DNA of 64,000 nucleotides from Thermus sediminis (GCF_003426945.1 NZ_QURO01000004.1:62001-126000), one strand, 5' to 3'; shown: positions 7,215 to 17,331, numbered from the stretch's first letter. Program-made: numbers and translations. The notes: generated from the letters alone by a model not told the origin.

Positions 7215-7879
7215 TGTGGCTCCTCCTTTCCCCCACCCGCCTCGAGGCCCCCTTCCTAAGGGGGGAGCCCTTCGCCTTCCTGGTCTGGAGAGGGCTTAGG
7301 GGTGAGGGCTTCGTCTACCTGGAGACCGGGGTGGGCAAGGTGAACGCCGCCATGGCCCTCACCGCCTACGCCCTCAGGCACCCGGTGGAGAGGGCCCTCC
7401 TCTTCGGCCTCGCCGGGGCCTACCCGGGCTCGGGCCTCGCCCCGGGCCAGCTGGTCCTCATCGGGGAGGAGGTGGAGGCGGACCTGGGCCTCCGGGAAGG
7501 CCTGGAACCCCTGGGCTTTCCCGCCCTCAGGAAGGGAGGGAAGCGCTACTACAACCGCTTTCCCCTAGACTCAGCCCTCACCGCTTCCCTGGCGGAGGCC
7601 CTGGGCCTAACGGTGGTCACCGGCCTCACCCGGGACCTGGTCTCGGAGAGCCCGGGGGAGGCCGCCGCCTTGGCCGAGGGGTGGGGGGCCCAGGTGGAGA
7701 GCATGGAGGGGGCGGCCTTCGCCCGGGCCTGCCTGGCCCTGGGGCTCAGGGGGGCGGAGCTCAGGGCCATCTCCAATCCCGCCGGGGTGCGGGACAAGGG
7801 GGCCTGGCGGGTGGAGAAGGCGGTGAAGAGCCTGGGGGAGGCCCTTCTCCGCATCCTGGAAGGAAGGGGAGGGCCTTAG
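7214..7879 (+). CDS. mqnB: Futalosine hydrolase
   Basis: Nucleosidase that removes hypoxanthine from futalosine in the alternative (Mqn) menaquinone pathway, which Thermus uses. The 221-aa protein has the purine nucleoside phosphorylase fold, with VYLETGVGKVNAAMALTAYAL, ALLFGLAGAYPGSGLAPGQLVL, QVESMEGAAFARACLALGL and a late catalytic AISNPAGVRDKGAW. The start GTG 7214 overlaps the last base of the fusion-gene stop codon, so it is probably in the same operon. No other mqn gene is in the window. Confidence 0.88.
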   Translation: MWLLLSPTRLEAPFLRGEPFAFLVWRGLRGEGFVYLETGVGKVNAAMALTAYALRHPVERALLFGLAGAYPGSGLAPGQLVLIGEEVEADLGLREGLEPLGFPALRKGGKRYYNRFPLDSALTASLAEALGLTVVTGLTRDLVSESPGEAAALAEGWGAQVESMEGAAFARACLALGLRGAELRAISNPAGVRDKGAWRVEKAVKSLGEALLRILEGRGGP

Positions 7880-7888
7880 GCCCTCCCC
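7866..7888. terminator. Bidirectional hairpin between mqnB and sodA
   Basis: GGGGAGGGCC (7866-7875) pairs with GGCCCTCCCC (7879-7888) around a 3-nt loop. It spans the mqnB stop and lies between convergent genes. No long T run follows on either side, so terminator function is likely but not strong. Confidence 0.5.
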
Positions 7889-7903
7889 AAAGGGCACTGC
7901 GCC

Positions 7904-8518
7904 TCAAGCGCTCTTGTAGACCTCCTCGGCCACCTCCCAGTTGAGGACGTTCCAGATGGCCTGGAGGTAATCCGCCCGGCGGTTTTGGTACTTGAGGTAG
8001 TAGGCGTGCTCCCAGACGTCAATCCCCACGATGGGGGCCAAGCCCTCCATCAGGGGGTTGTCCTGGTTGGCCGTGGAGAGGACGTGGAGCTTGCCGAAGG
8101 GGTCCTTGACCAGCCAGGCCCAGCCGGAGCCGAAGCGGCCCATGGCCGCCTGGGTGAGCTTCTCCTTGAGGGCGGCGAAGCCGCCAAACTGCTCGTCAAT
8201 GGCCTTCTTAAGCTCCCCCACGGGCTCCTGGGACCCACCCGGGGTGAGGAGGCGCCAGAAGAGGCTATGGTTCAGGTGCCCGCCCCCGTTGTTGCGCACG
8301 GCGGTCTGGATGTCGGCGGGGAGGGCGGCGAGGTGCCGAAGGAGGGTCTCCACCTCGGCCCCCTGGAGGTAGGGGTACTTCTCCAGGGCGGCGTTGAGGT
8401 TGGTGACATAGGCCCCGTGGTGCTTCTGGTGGTGGATCTCCATGGTCTTGGCGTCGATGTGGGGCTCGAGGGCCTCGTAGGGGTAGCCTAGGTCGGGAAG
8501 CTTGAACGGGTAGGGCAT
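7904..8518 (-). CDS. sodA: Superoxide dismutase, Mn type
   Basis: Converts superoxide to peroxide and oxygen in the cytoplasm. The 204-aa protein matches the known T. thermophilus MnSOD length. Metal ligands are visible: His29, His84, Asp167 and His171 ([27 protein letters not shown]). Gln152 in TANQDNP supports manganese rather than iron. ATG 8518 follows GGAGG about 7 nt upstream. It has its own promoter and lies downstream of fumC on the same strand with a 61-bp gap. Confidence 0.96.
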   Translation of the reverse strand: MPYPFKLPDLGYPYEALEPHIDAKTMEIHHQKHHGAYVTNLNAALEKYPYLQGAEVETLLRHLAALPADIQTAVRNNGGGHLNHSLFWRLLTPGGSQEPVGELKKAIDEQFGGFAALKEKLTQAAMGRFGSGWAWLVKDPFGKLHVLSTANQDNPLMEGLAPIVGIDVWEHAYYLKYQNRRADYLQAIWNVLNWEVAEEVYKSA

Positions 8519-8542
8519 AACACACCTCCGCCTTCCACTATA
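8519..8542 (-). promoter_or_regulatory. sodA promoter and ribosome binding site
   Basis: TATAGT on the minus strand (8542-8537) is followed by a very short leader carrying GGAGGTG and ATG 8518. Unlike many genes here, sodA keeps a Shine-Dalgarno. Confidence 0.5.
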
Positions 8543-8579
8543 AGGGGCCCTTTTCCTTGGGCCGTGGCGGCCCTCACCT

Positions 8580-9980
<1,401 letters not shown>

Positions 9981-10001
9981 AAGCTACCTCCAAGCCCGAT
10001 T

Positions 10002-10745
10002 TTACGCCTCCTCCTCGTAGGGGTCGCGGAGCTCCACGGGCCTGCCCCTAAGCCCCGCCCTCAAGTTCAGCCACTCCACGAAGACGGCGAAGCCCATGGC
10101 GAAGTAGACGTACCCCTTGGGGATCTTCACCCCCGTGCCCTCGGCCACCAGGGTGAAACCGATGAGGAGGAGAAAGCTTAGAGCCAGCATCTTCACCGTA
10201 GGGTGGCGGTTGACGAAGGCGTAGATGCCCTTGGAGGCCAGGAGCATGAGGCTCACGGAGGTCAGGATGGCCGCCACCATCACCGGCACATGGGGGGTGA
10301 GGCCCACGGCGGTGATCACGGAGTCAACGGAGAAGACAATGTCCAGGAGGAGCACCTGGGCGATGACGCTCCTGAAGCTTGGGGCCACCCGCTTCACGGC
10401 GTGGCCCGGTTCCCCCTCCAGCTTTTCGTGGATCTCCTTGACGGACTTGTAGAGGAGGAAAAGCCCCCCGGCGATGAGGACCAGGTCCTTCCCCGTGACC
10501 TCCTGGCCCAGGAGGGCGAAGAGGGGCTTTTTTAGGGCCAGGATCCAGGCGATGGAGAGGAGGAAAAGGATGCGGGTGACGGCCGCCAAGGAAATCCCGA
10601 TGACCCGGGCCCGCTCCTGCTCCTTCTTGGGGAGCTTGGAGGCCAGGATGCTGATGAAGATCACGTTGTCCACGCCCAGGACCACCTCGAGGGCCGTGAG
10701 GGTCAGGAAGGCCAGCCAGATCTCGGGGTTAGTGAGCCACTCCAC
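10002..10745 (-). CDS. TerC family integral membrane protein
   Basis: A 247-aa membrane protein with about seven to nine hydrophobic helices. It carries the TerC-family acidic membrane motifs EVVLGVDNVIFISIL (N-terminal half) and DIVFSVDSVITAVGL (second half). Characterised members export Mn2+ or support metal loading of exported proteins; the substrate here is unknown. Start GTG 10745 is supported by TAGACT 7 nt upstream (minus strand, 10758-10753), so the mRNA is probably leaderless. The neighbouring fumC and MnSOD may hint at metal or redox physiology, but this is only context. Confidence 0.88.
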   Translation of the reverse strand: MEWLTNPEIWLAFLTLTALEVVLGVDNVIFISILASKLPKKEQERARVIGISLAAVTRILFLLSIAWILALKKPLFALLGQEVTGKDLVLIAGGLFLLYKSVKEIHEKLEGEPGHAVKRVAPSFRSVIAQVLLLDIVFSVDSVITAVGLTPHVPVMVAAILTSVSLMLLASKGIYAFVNRHPTVKMLALSFLLLIGFTLVAEGTGVKIPKGYVYFAMGFAVFVEWLNLRAGLRGRPVELRDPYEEEA

Positions 10746-10752
10746 GGGCAGG

Positions 10753-10775
10753 AGTCTACCCCTTCGCTGTAGACT
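10753..10775. promoter_or_regulatory. Palindromic divergent promoter of terC and ypdA
   Basis: AGTCTAC (10753-10759) and GTAGACT (10769-10775) form a perfect 7-bp inverted repeat with a 9-bp centre. Each arm contains TAGACT, the -10 of one of two divergent leaderless genes: 7 nt before GTG 10745 on minus and 6 nt before ATG 10782 on plus. The symmetry also makes it a candidate operator. Confidence 0.6.
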
Positions 10776-10781
10776 TTTCCC

Positions 10782-11753
10782 ATGGTGGACGTCCTGGTGG
10801 TGGGGGCGGGGCCGGTGGGGCTTGCGGCGGCCCTTTGGGCCAAGCGCTTGGGGCTTTCTCATCTGGTTCTGGAAAAGGGCACCGTAGCCGAGACCATCCG
10901 CCGCTTTCCCCGCGACCTGGTCTTCTTCTCCGAGGCCAAAAACATTGAGATCGGCGGGCACCCTCTGGTGGCCCATGGCCCCAAGCCCACCCGCAAGGAG
11001 GCCCTCCTCTACTACCAGAAGGTGGCGGAGCGGGAGGGGCTTCGGCTTGAGACCTACACCGAGGCCCTTTCCGTGGAGGGGAGGGAAGGGGGGTTTCGGG
11101 TGCGGGCCAGGGACCTCCTGAAGGGGGAGGAAAGGGTCTACGCCGCCCGGTACGTGGCGGTGGCCACGGGCTACTTTGACCGTCCCAACCGCCTTGGGGT
11201 CCCGGGGGAGGAGCACCCCCACGTCCTCCACCGCTACGAGGAGGCGGCCCCCTTTTGGGGCCGGAAGGTGGCCGTGGTGGGGGGGAGCAACTCCGCCGTG
11301 GAGGCGGCCTTGGACCTCTACCGGGGTGGGGCCCAGGTGACCCTGGTCCACCGGGGCCCATGGGTGCGGCCCAGCGTGAAGTACTGGCTCCTCCCCGACT
11401 TTGAGAACCGGGTCAAGGAGGGGAGTATCCGGGCGGTGATGGAGGCCAGGGTGGAGGCCATCGCCCCCGAGGGCCTTTGGCTCTTGCGCCCTTCGGGGAG
11501 GGAGTTTTTGGAGGCGGACTTCGTCCTGGTCCAGATCGGCTACCGGGCCGAGGACCGCCTCCTGAGGGAGGCGGGGGCGGCCTACGAGGGGGAGAGGCCT
11601 CTCCTTACCCCAGAAGGGGAGGCCTCCATCCCCGGGCTCTTCGCCATCGGCTCCTGCGCCTACGGGCCCGACACCCGCTCGGTCTTCATTGAAAACGGCC
11701 GGGAGGAGGCGGAAAGGGCCCTAAAGACCATAGCCCGGCGGCTCGCCCCTTGA
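10782..11753 (+). CDS. ypdA: YpdA family FAD/NADPH oxidoreductase, putative bacillithiol disulfide reductase
   Basis: A 323-aa flavoprotein of the thioredoxin-reductase-like class. Seen: FAD-binding VVGAGPVGLAAALWAKRLG at the N-terminus, NADPH-binding VAVVGGSNSAVEAALDLYR near residue 165, and a C-terminal FAD segment ALFAIGSCAYGPDTRSVFIE. It lacks the CxxC of thioredoxin reductase, as YpdA does. YpdA reduces oxidised bacillithiol in Firmicutes. A bshB-like deacetylase at 26573 fits bacillithiol metabolism. Leaderless start at ATG 10782. The stop codon lies inside the -35 of the ilv promoter. Confidence 0.82.
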   Translation: MVDVLVVGAGPVGLAAALWAKRLGLSHLVLEKGTVAETIRRFPRDLVFFSEAKNIEIGGHPLVAHGPKPTRKEALLYYQKVAEREGLRLETYTEALSVEGREGGFRVRARDLLKGEERVYAARYVAVATGYFDRPNRLGVPGEEHPHVLHRYEEAAPFWGRKVAVVGGSNSAVEAALDLYRGGAQVTLVHRGPWVRPSVKYWLLPDFENRVKEGSIRAVMEARVEAIAPEGLWLLRPSGREFLEADFVLVQIGYRAEDRLLREAGAAYEGERPLLTPEGEASIPGLFAIGSCAYGPDTRSVFIENGREEAERALKTIARRLAP

Positions 11754-11778
11754 CACCTTTCAAGGGCCCGGCTACCAT
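11750..11778 (+). promoter_or_regulatory. ilv operon promoter
   Basis: A consensus TTGACA (11750-11755) and TACCAT (11773-11778) are separated by 17 bp. The -35 includes the stop codon of the preceding gene. The start site should be near 11785, just before the leader peptide ATG. Confidence 0.75.
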
Positions 11779-11788
11779 AGGGGCCAAG

Positions 11789-11857
11789 ATGCGCTCCGTC
11801 CTCGCCCTATCCCTAGGCCTGGTCCTAATCGTAGGGCCGGCGGGGGGTAGGGCGTAG
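11789..11857 (+). CDS. ilv leader peptide (22 aa, Leu/Val/Ile-rich)
   Basis: ATG 11789 to TAG 11855-11857. The peptide has Val4, Leu5, Leu7, Leu9, Leu11, Val12, Leu13, Ile14 and Val15, so 9 of residues 4-15 are the end products of the operon. It sits only a few nt after the predicted transcription start and upstream of a terminator hairpin. This is the architecture of ribosome-mediated attenuation in branched-chain amino acid operons. Six of the codons are CTC/CTA/CTG leucine or GTA/ATC types; CTA and GTA are rare in this GC-rich DNA, which would strengthen stalling. Confidence 0.75.
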   Translation: MRSVLALSLGLVLIVGPAGGRA

Positions 11858-11877
11858 CCTTTTAGCGGCGCATCCTC

Positions 11878-11910
11878 AAACCCCCCGGAGAACCCGGGGG
11901 GTTTCGGTTT
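11878..11910 (+). terminator. ilv attenuator terminator
   Basis: AAACCCCCCGG (11878-11888) pairs over 11 bp with CCGGGGGGTTT (11894-11904) around AGAAC, followed by CGGTTT. The upstream GGGGGGT (11842-11848), lying in codons 18-20 of the leader peptide, can pair with ACCCCCC (11880-11886) to form an antiterminator when the ribosome stalls earlier. Confidence 0.7.
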
Positions 11911-11921
11911 GGGAGGGGGAG

Positions 11922-13609
11922 ATGAAGGGAGCGGAAGCACTCTTAAAGGCGTTGGAGCGGGAAGGGGTGGAGGTGATCTTTGGCCACCCGGGCGGGGCCA
12001 TCATGCCCACTTACGATGCCCTCTACGATAGCCCCATCCGCCATATCCTGGTGCGCCACGAGCAAGGGGGTATCCATGCGGCCACCGCCTACGCCCGGGC
12101 CCTGGGCAGGGTGGGGGTGGTCATGGCCACCTCGGGCCCCGGGGCCTTGAACCTGGTGACGGGCCTAGCGGACGCCATGATGGACTCCACCCCGGTGGTG
12201 GCCATCACCGGGAACGTGCCCCGGGCCCTGATCGGTACCGACGCCTTCCAGGAGGCGGATGTGACCGGGGTCACCATGCCCATCACCAAGCACAACTACC
12301 TGGTCCAGGACGTGAACGAGATCCCCCGAATCGTCAAGGAGGCCTTTCACATCGCTTCAACCGGCCGCCCTGGCCCCGTGCTCATCGACATCCCCAAGGA
12401 CGTGCAGCTGGCGGAGTTCACCGGGGAGTTTGACGTAGAGCTGGACCTCCCCGGCTACAAGCCCACCCTGAAGGGCCACCCCAAGCAGATAGAAAGGGCC
12501 CTGGATGCCCTGGAGAAGGCGGAGCGCCCCATCCTCATGGTGGGGGGCGGGGCCCAGCACGCCCACGCGGAGCTCCTGGCCTTCGCCGAGAGGACGGGCC
12601 TTCCCGTGATCACCACCCTGATGGGCCTCGGGCCTTCCCCGGGAACCATCCCCTTTGGCTCGGCATGCCGGGGATGCACGGCACCGTGACCGCCAACCGG
12701 GCCATCCACCACGCAGACGTGATCCTGGCCATCGGCCTCCGCTTTGACGACCGGGTCACGGGGAAGGTCTCCCGCTTCGCCCCCCACGCCCACACCATCG
12801 TCCACGTGGACATAGACCCGGCGGAGATCGGCAAGGTGGTGCGCACCCACATCCCCATCGTGGGGGACTCGAGGCTGGTCCTCAAGGAGATGCTCAAGGG
12901 GGCCAAGGCCCTTCGCCTTGCCAGCTGGTGGCGGGAACTAGAGGAGTGGCGCACCCGCCACCCCCTCCGCTGGAAGCCCAAGCCCCACCTGCAGAGCCAG
13001 GAGGTCATCCGGGCCTTCCACGAGGCCACGGGGGGGAACGCCATCGTCACCACCGGGGTGGGGCAGCACCAGATGTTCGCCGCCCAGTACTTCCCCGTGA
13101 CCCGTCCCCGGAGCTTCCTCACCTCCGGGGGCCTCGGCACCATGGGCGTGGGCCTGCCCTTCGCCATCGGGGCCCAGATCGCCAGGCCCGAGGAGCTGGT
13201 CATAGACTTTGACGGGGATGGCTCCTTCCAGATGACCCTGCAGGAGCTGGCTACGGTGGTGAAGTACCGGCTCCCCGTCAAGGTGGTCGTCCTCAATAAC
13301 GGCTACCTGGGCATGGTCCGCCAGTGGCAGGACCTCTTCCACGCCAGGCGCTACTCCGAGGTCTACCTGGCCGATTCCAACCCCGACTTCGCCAGGCTCG
13401 CCGAGGCCTACGGCATCCGGGGGGTGCGGGTGGAGCGGAAGGAGGACCTGAGGCGGGGCGTGGAGGCGGTCTTAAACGCCGATGGCCCCGTGGTGGCGGA
13501 GTTCAAGGTGTACCACGAGGAGGGGGTCTTCCCCATGATCCCCGCCGGGGGGGCGGCGGAGGACATGATCGTGGAAGACCCGCGGGAGAAGGAGGAGGTG
13601 GGGGCGTGA
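11922..13609 (+). pseudogene. ilvB: Acetolactate synthase large subunit, frameshifted by one missing G
   Basis: ThDP-dependent enzyme for the first common step of Val/Leu/Ile synthesis, partner of ilvN. The first half is in frame from ATG 11922 ([32 protein letters not shown]) to about 12630. The second half continues in the -1 frame ([19 protein letters not shown], then the ThDP motif IDFDGDGSFQMTLQEL and NNGYLGMVRQWQ) to 13609. The break is at GGG 12630-12632: adding one G restores the usual TLMGLGAFPG-type segment and one full-length protein of about 562 aa. All motifs are otherwise intact, so this is either a sequencing indel in a G run or a very recent mutation. The two frames taken separately end at 12689 and begin at 12665. 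Confidence 0.85.
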
Positions 13610-14118
13610 GGCACATCATCTCGGTCCTGGTCCAGGACCGTCCCCGGGTGTTGAACCGCATCACGAGCCTGTTTGCCCGGAGGGGCTTCAACCTGGAGAG
13701 CTTAGCCGTGGGCACCACCCACCAGCCGGGGCTTTCCCGCATCAGCCTGGTGGTCTCCGGGGACGACCGCACCTTGGAGCAGGTGGAGAAGCAGCTCAAC
13801 CGGCTCATAGAGGTCCTGAAGGTGACGGACCACACCGAGCCCCACGTGGAGCGGGAGCTTTGCCTGGTCAAGGTCCACGTGGCGGGGTTGGAGGAGCGCC
13901 TGGCGGTCAAGGACATCCAGGAGGCCTTCCGGGCCCGGGTGGTGGACGTGGCCCAGAGGAGCCTGATCCTGGAGCTCACCGGCGACTCCGGCAAGGTGGA
14001 CTCCTTCGTTGAGGCCCTGAGGCCTTACGGGATCCTCGAGGTCATGCGCACCGGCGCCGTGGCCATGAGCCGGGGCGAGAGGGTCCTGAAGGTCAGGGAG
14101 AAACGGGAGGCGGTATGA
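13606..14118 (+). CDS. ilvN: Acetolactate synthase small (regulatory) subunit
   Basis: A 170-aa regulatory subunit giving valine feedback control to IlvB. An N-terminal ACT domain is seen ([33 protein letters not shown]), followed by the usual C-terminal ALS small-subunit domain ([20 protein letters not shown]). Start GTG 13606 overlaps the ilvB stop (GTGA), so translation is coupled to the downstream ilvB frame. ilvC follows with an ATGA overlap. Confidence 0.94.
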   Translation: MRHIISVLVQDRPRVLNRITSLFARRGFNLESLAVGTTHQPGLSRISLVVSGDDRTLEQVEKQLNRLIEVLKVTDHTEPHVERELCLVKVHVAGLEERLAVKDIQEAFRARVVDVAQRSLILELTGDSGKVDSFVEALRPYGILEVMRTGAVAMSRGERVLKVREKREAV

Positions 14119-15128
14119 AGATCTACTACGAGCACGACGCGGACCTAGGTTTCCTTTCCGGCAAAAAGGTGGCGGTCCTGGGCTTCGGCTCCCAGGGGCA
14201 CGCCCACGCCCTGAACCTCAAGGACTCAGGGGTGGACGTCAGGGTGGGCCTCCGCCCAGGCTCCAAGAGCTTTGCCAAGGCGGAAGGGGCGGGGCTTCGG
14301 GTCCTCCCCACCCGGGAGGCGGTGGCCGAGGCGGACCTGGTCATGGTCCTCCTCCCCGACGAGGTCCAAGGACGGGTCTACCGGGAGGAGGTGGAACCCC
14401 AACTGAGGGAGGGAGCCGCCCTAGCCTTCGCCCACGGCTTCAACATCCACTTCGGCCAGATCAAGCCCCGGCGGGACCTGGACGTCTTCATGGTGGCCCC
14501 TAAGGGCCCGGGCCACCTGGTGCGCTCGGAGTACCTGAAGGGAAGCGGGGTGCCCGCCTTGGTGGCGGTGCACCAGGACGCCTCAGGGAGCGCCTTCCCC
14601 ACCGCCCTCGCCTACGCCAAGGCCATCGGCGCCGCCCGGGCCGGGGTCATCCCCACCACCTTCAAGGACGAGACGGAGACCGACCTCTTCGGGGAACAGG
14701 CGGTCTTGTGTGGGGGGCTCACCCGGCTCATCCAGGCGGGGTTTGAGACCCTGGTGGAGGCGGGCTACCCTCCGGAGATGGCCTACTTCGAGACGGTCCA
14801 CGAGGTGAAGCTCATCGTGGACCTCATCTACGAGGCGGGGCTTTCCGGCATGCGCTACTCCATCTCCAACACCGCCGAGTACGGGGACTACACCCGGGGG
14901 GACCTGAGCGTGCCCGTGGAGGAAACCAAAAGGCGCATGCGGGAGATCCTGCGCCAGGTCCAGACCGGGGAGTTTGCCCGGGAGTGGATGCTAGAAAACC
15001 AAGCGGGCCAGCCCGTCCTGGAGGCGGGGCGCAAGCGCTGGAAGGCCCACCCCATTGAGGAGGTGGGGGCTAGCCTTCGGGCCATGATGCCCTTCCTGAA
15101 GGCCCGGGTCTTGGAGGAGGTAGGCTAA
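14115..15128 (+). CDS. ilvC: Ketol-acid reductoisomerase
   Basis: NADPH- and Mg2+-dependent isomeroreductase acting after IlvBN in valine and isoleucine synthesis. The 337-aa length is that of class I short KARI. Seen: nucleotide-binding [21 protein letters not shown], the [12 protein letters not shown] segment, and metal-binding [22 protein letters not shown] 14115 overlaps the ilvN stop. A strong terminator follows, separating ilvBNC from leuA. Confidence 0.97.
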   Translation: MKIYYEHDADLGFLSGKKVAVLGFGSQGHAHALNLKDSGVDVRVGLRPGSKSFAKAEGAGLRVLPTREAVAEADLVMVLLPDEVQGRVYREEVEPQLREGAALAFAHGFNIHFGQIKPRRDLDVFMVAPKGPGHLVRSEYLKGSGVPALVAVHQDASGSAFPTALAYAKAIGAARAGVIPTTFKDETETDLFGEQAVLCGGLTRLIQAGFETLVEAGYPPEMAYFETVHEVKLIVDLIYEAGLSGMRYSISNTAEYGDYTRGDLSVPVEETKRRMREILRQVQTGEFAREWMLENQAGQPVLEAGRKRWKAHPIEEVGASLRAMMPFLKARVLEEVG

Positions 15129-15138
15129 AGGGTGCTTT

Positions 15139-15167
15139 AGGGGCCCCTTCGGGGGCCCCTTGTGTTT
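15139..15167 (+). terminator. Terminator between ilvC and leuA
   Basis: AGGGGCCCC (15139-15147) pairs with GGGGCCCCT (15152-15160) around a TTCG tetraloop, followed by TGTGTTT. leuA starts only 13 nt later, so the hairpin probably reduces rather than blocks read-through into leuA. Confidence 0.65.
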
Positions 15168-15179
15168 AGGGGAGGGAAG

Positions 15180-16742
15180 ATGGAGAAAGAAAGGCACATC
15201 CGGATCTTTGACACCACGCTCAGGGACGGTGAGCAGAGCCCAGGGGTGGCCCTTTCCCTGGACCAGAAGCTGGAGATCGCCCAGGCCCTGGCCCGGCTCA
15301 ACGTGGACATCATCGAGGCGGGCTTCCCCGTATCGGGGCCCCTGGAGTTTGAGGCGGTAAGGCGCATCGCCGCCGAGGTCAAGGGACCCGTCATCGCCGC
15401 CCTCGCCCGCACCCACGCCCTGGACATCGACCAGGCGGCGAGGGCTTTGGAGAAGGCGGAAAAACCCCGGATCCACGTCTTCACCTCCGCCTCCAAGATC
15501 CACCTGGAGCACATGCTCAGGAAGACGGAGGAGGAGGTCCTGGAGATGGCGGAGGAGATGGTCCGCTACGCCAGGAGGTACGTGGACGACGTGGAGTTCT
15601 CCGCTCAGGACGTGATGCGGGCGGACTGGGACTTCGTCAAGCGGCTCTACGAAGTGGCCATTGAGGCCGGGGCCACCACGGTGAACATCCCCGACACCAC
15701 GGGCTACGGCACGCCGGAGGAGTATGGGGCCCTCATCCGCCGCATCCGGGACGAGGTGGTCCGGGGCCGGGACGTGGTCATCTCCACCCATACCCACGAC
15801 GACCTGGGCCTGGCCACGGCCAACGCCCTGGCCGGGGTCCTGAACGGGGCCGGGCAGGTGGAGTGCACGGTGAACGGCATCGGGGAAAGGGCGGGGAACA
15901 CCTCCTTGGAGGAAGTGGTCATGGCCCTTTACGTGCGCCGCGACTTCTACAGGACCTACACGAGGATCAACACCCGGGAGATCTACCGGGTTTCCCGGCT
16001 GGTGGAGCGCTACACCGGGATGCCCGTCCCCCCCAACAAGGCCATCGTGGGGGACAACGCCTTCGCCCACGAGTCCGGCATCCACCAGGACGGGGTCTTG
16101 AAGCACCGGGGGACCTACGAGATCATGGACGCCGAGCTCATCGGCAGGAAGCCTGCGGTCATCGTTCTCGGCAAGCACTCGGGCCGGGCCGCCTTCAAGA
16201 AGGCCCTCGAGGACCTGGGCTACAAGAACCTTTCCGAGGATCAGCTCAAGCTCCTCTTCAGCCGCTTCAAGGAGATCGCCGAGAAGAAGGGGCCCCTCTC
16301 CGCCGAGGAGCTCCAGGCCCTGGCGGAAAGCCAGCTGGAGTCCGCCTCTAGCTTCTTTGAGCTCAGGCACGTCCAGTTCTTCTCCGGCTCTGGCCTCCTG
16401 CCCACGGCCACGGTGCGGGTGAAGACCCCAGACGGGGAAAGGGTGGCCACCCACACCGGGGACGGGCCCGTGGACGCGGTCTATAAGGCCATAGAGGAGG
16501 CCATCGGCCTCAAGCCCGAGCTTGAGCTCTACCGGGTGGAGGCCGTCACGGGGAGCACCGAGGCCCTGGGCCAGGTGACCGTGCGCCTCCGGCTTGGGGA
16601 GCTCCAGGCGGTGGGGGTGGGGGTCTCCCCGGACATCGTGGAGGCCAGCGCCCTGGCCTTCCTGGACGCCGCCGGCAAGCTGGCCAGCGGCCGGGCCACC
16701 CGCCACCCGCCCTCCATTGAGGAGGTCCAGCGGGGGATGTGA
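15180..16742 (+). CDS. leuA: 2-isopropylmalate synthase
   Basis: Condenses 2-ketoisovalerate with acetyl-CoA in leucine synthesis. The 520-aa protein has the HMGL-like TIM barrel (IFDTTLRDGEQSPGVALS), catalytic STHTHDDLGLATANALAG, NGIGERAGNTSLEEVV, and a C-terminal allosteric LeuA domain (VEAVTGSTEALGQVTVRL). ATG 15180 follows GGGAGGG; an in-frame upstream ATG at 15162 lies inside the terminator tail and is unlikely. It is downstream of ilvBNC and upstream of a GNAT gene and cimA. Confidence 0.95.
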   Translation: MEKERHIRIFDTTLRDGEQSPGVALSLDQKLEIAQALARLNVDIIEAGFPVSGPLEFEAVRRIAAEVKGPVIAALARTHALDIDQAARALEKAEKPRIHVFTSASKIHLEHMLRKTEEEVLEMAEEMVRYARRYVDDVEFSAQDVMRADWDFVKRLYEVAIEAGATTVNIPDTTGYGTPEEYGALIRRIRDEVVRGRDVVISTHTHDDLGLATANALAGVLNGAGQVECTVNGIGERAGNTSLEEVVMALYVRRDFYRTYTRINTREIYRVSRLVERYTGMPVPPNKAIVGDNAFAHESGIHQDGVLKHRGTYEIMDAELIGRKPAVIVLGKHSGRAAFKKALEDLGYKNLSEDQLKLLFSRFKEIAEKKGPLSAEELQALAESQLESASSFFELRHVQFFSGSGLLPTATVRVKTPDGERVATHTGDGPVDAVYKAIEEAIGLKPELELYRVEAVTGSTEALGQVTVRLRLGELQAVGVGVSPDIVEASALAFLDAAGKLASGRATRHPPSIEEVQRGM

Positions 16743-16797
16743 TGCCACCCTACCCTGGCTTGCATCAAGAAGGAGGCCCTGTAAGGTTCCTAGAGGG

Positions 16798-17331
16798 GTG
16801 CACGTGGTGGAGGTGAGGCCAGCCCGCCCCGAGGACCTCCCGGGGGTGGCCCGGGTCCAGGTGGACACGTGGCGGGCCACCTACCGGGGTGTGGTTCCGG
16901 AGGCCTTTTTGGAGGCGATGTCCTACGAGGAGCGAGAGACCAGGTGGGCGCGGACGCTTGCCGACCCCGGGTGGCCCGGGCGGCTTCTCGTGGCCGAGGT
17001 GGAAGAGGTGGGGGTGGTGGGTTTTGCCGCCCTTGGTCCTGACCGAAACTCGGGCTTTCCTAGCTACACCGGGGAGCTTTGGGCTCTTTACGTACTTCCT
17101 GCCTGGCAGGGCCAGGGGGTGGGGCGGGCCCTTTTTGCCGAGACAGTCCGGACGCTGTTGGCGCAGGGCCACGGGCGGATGCTCGTCTGGGTTCTCAAGG
17201 AGAACCCCAGGGGACGGGGCTTTTACGAGCGCCTGGGTGGGGTGCTCTTAGGGGAAAGGGAGTTGGAACTCTCCGGGTCCAGGCTCCTGGCAGTGGCCTA
17301 CGGGTTTGATCTGGGGGAGGGAAGATGGTAG
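16798..17331 (+). CDS. GNAT family N-acetyltransferase
   Basis: A 177-aa acetyltransferase. Seen: GNAT motif A with the acetyl-CoA loop LYVLPAWQGQGVGRALFAETV (residues about 97-117), followed by KENPRGRGFYERLGG. The substrate is unknown. Three in-frame GTG codons (16798, 16804, 16807) are possible starts and none has a clear Shine-Dalgarno; a weak TAGAGG lies at 16791. Its end overlaps the start of cimA by 7 nt, so it is embedded in the branched-chain amino acid locus and probably translated with cimA, though no role there is known. Confidence 0.78.
   Translation: MHVVEVRPARPEDLPGVARVQVDTWRATYRGVVPEAFLEAMSYEERETRWARTLADPGWPGRLLVAEVEEVGVVGFAALGPDRNSGFPSYTGELWALYVLPAWQGQGVGRALFAETVRTLLAQGHGRMLVWVLKENPRGRGFYERLGGVLLGERELELSGSRLLAVAYGFDLGEGRW

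Noticed and set aside
12600-12700. Programmed -1 frameshift in ilvB
   Set aside because: No slippery heptamer or downstream pseudoknot is evident, and IlvB needs no alternative product. A missing G in a G run is simpler.
14991-16880. 629-codon minus-strand open frame opposite leuA
   Set aside because: Same pattern of antisense openness caused by GC-rich third positions; no family resemblance.
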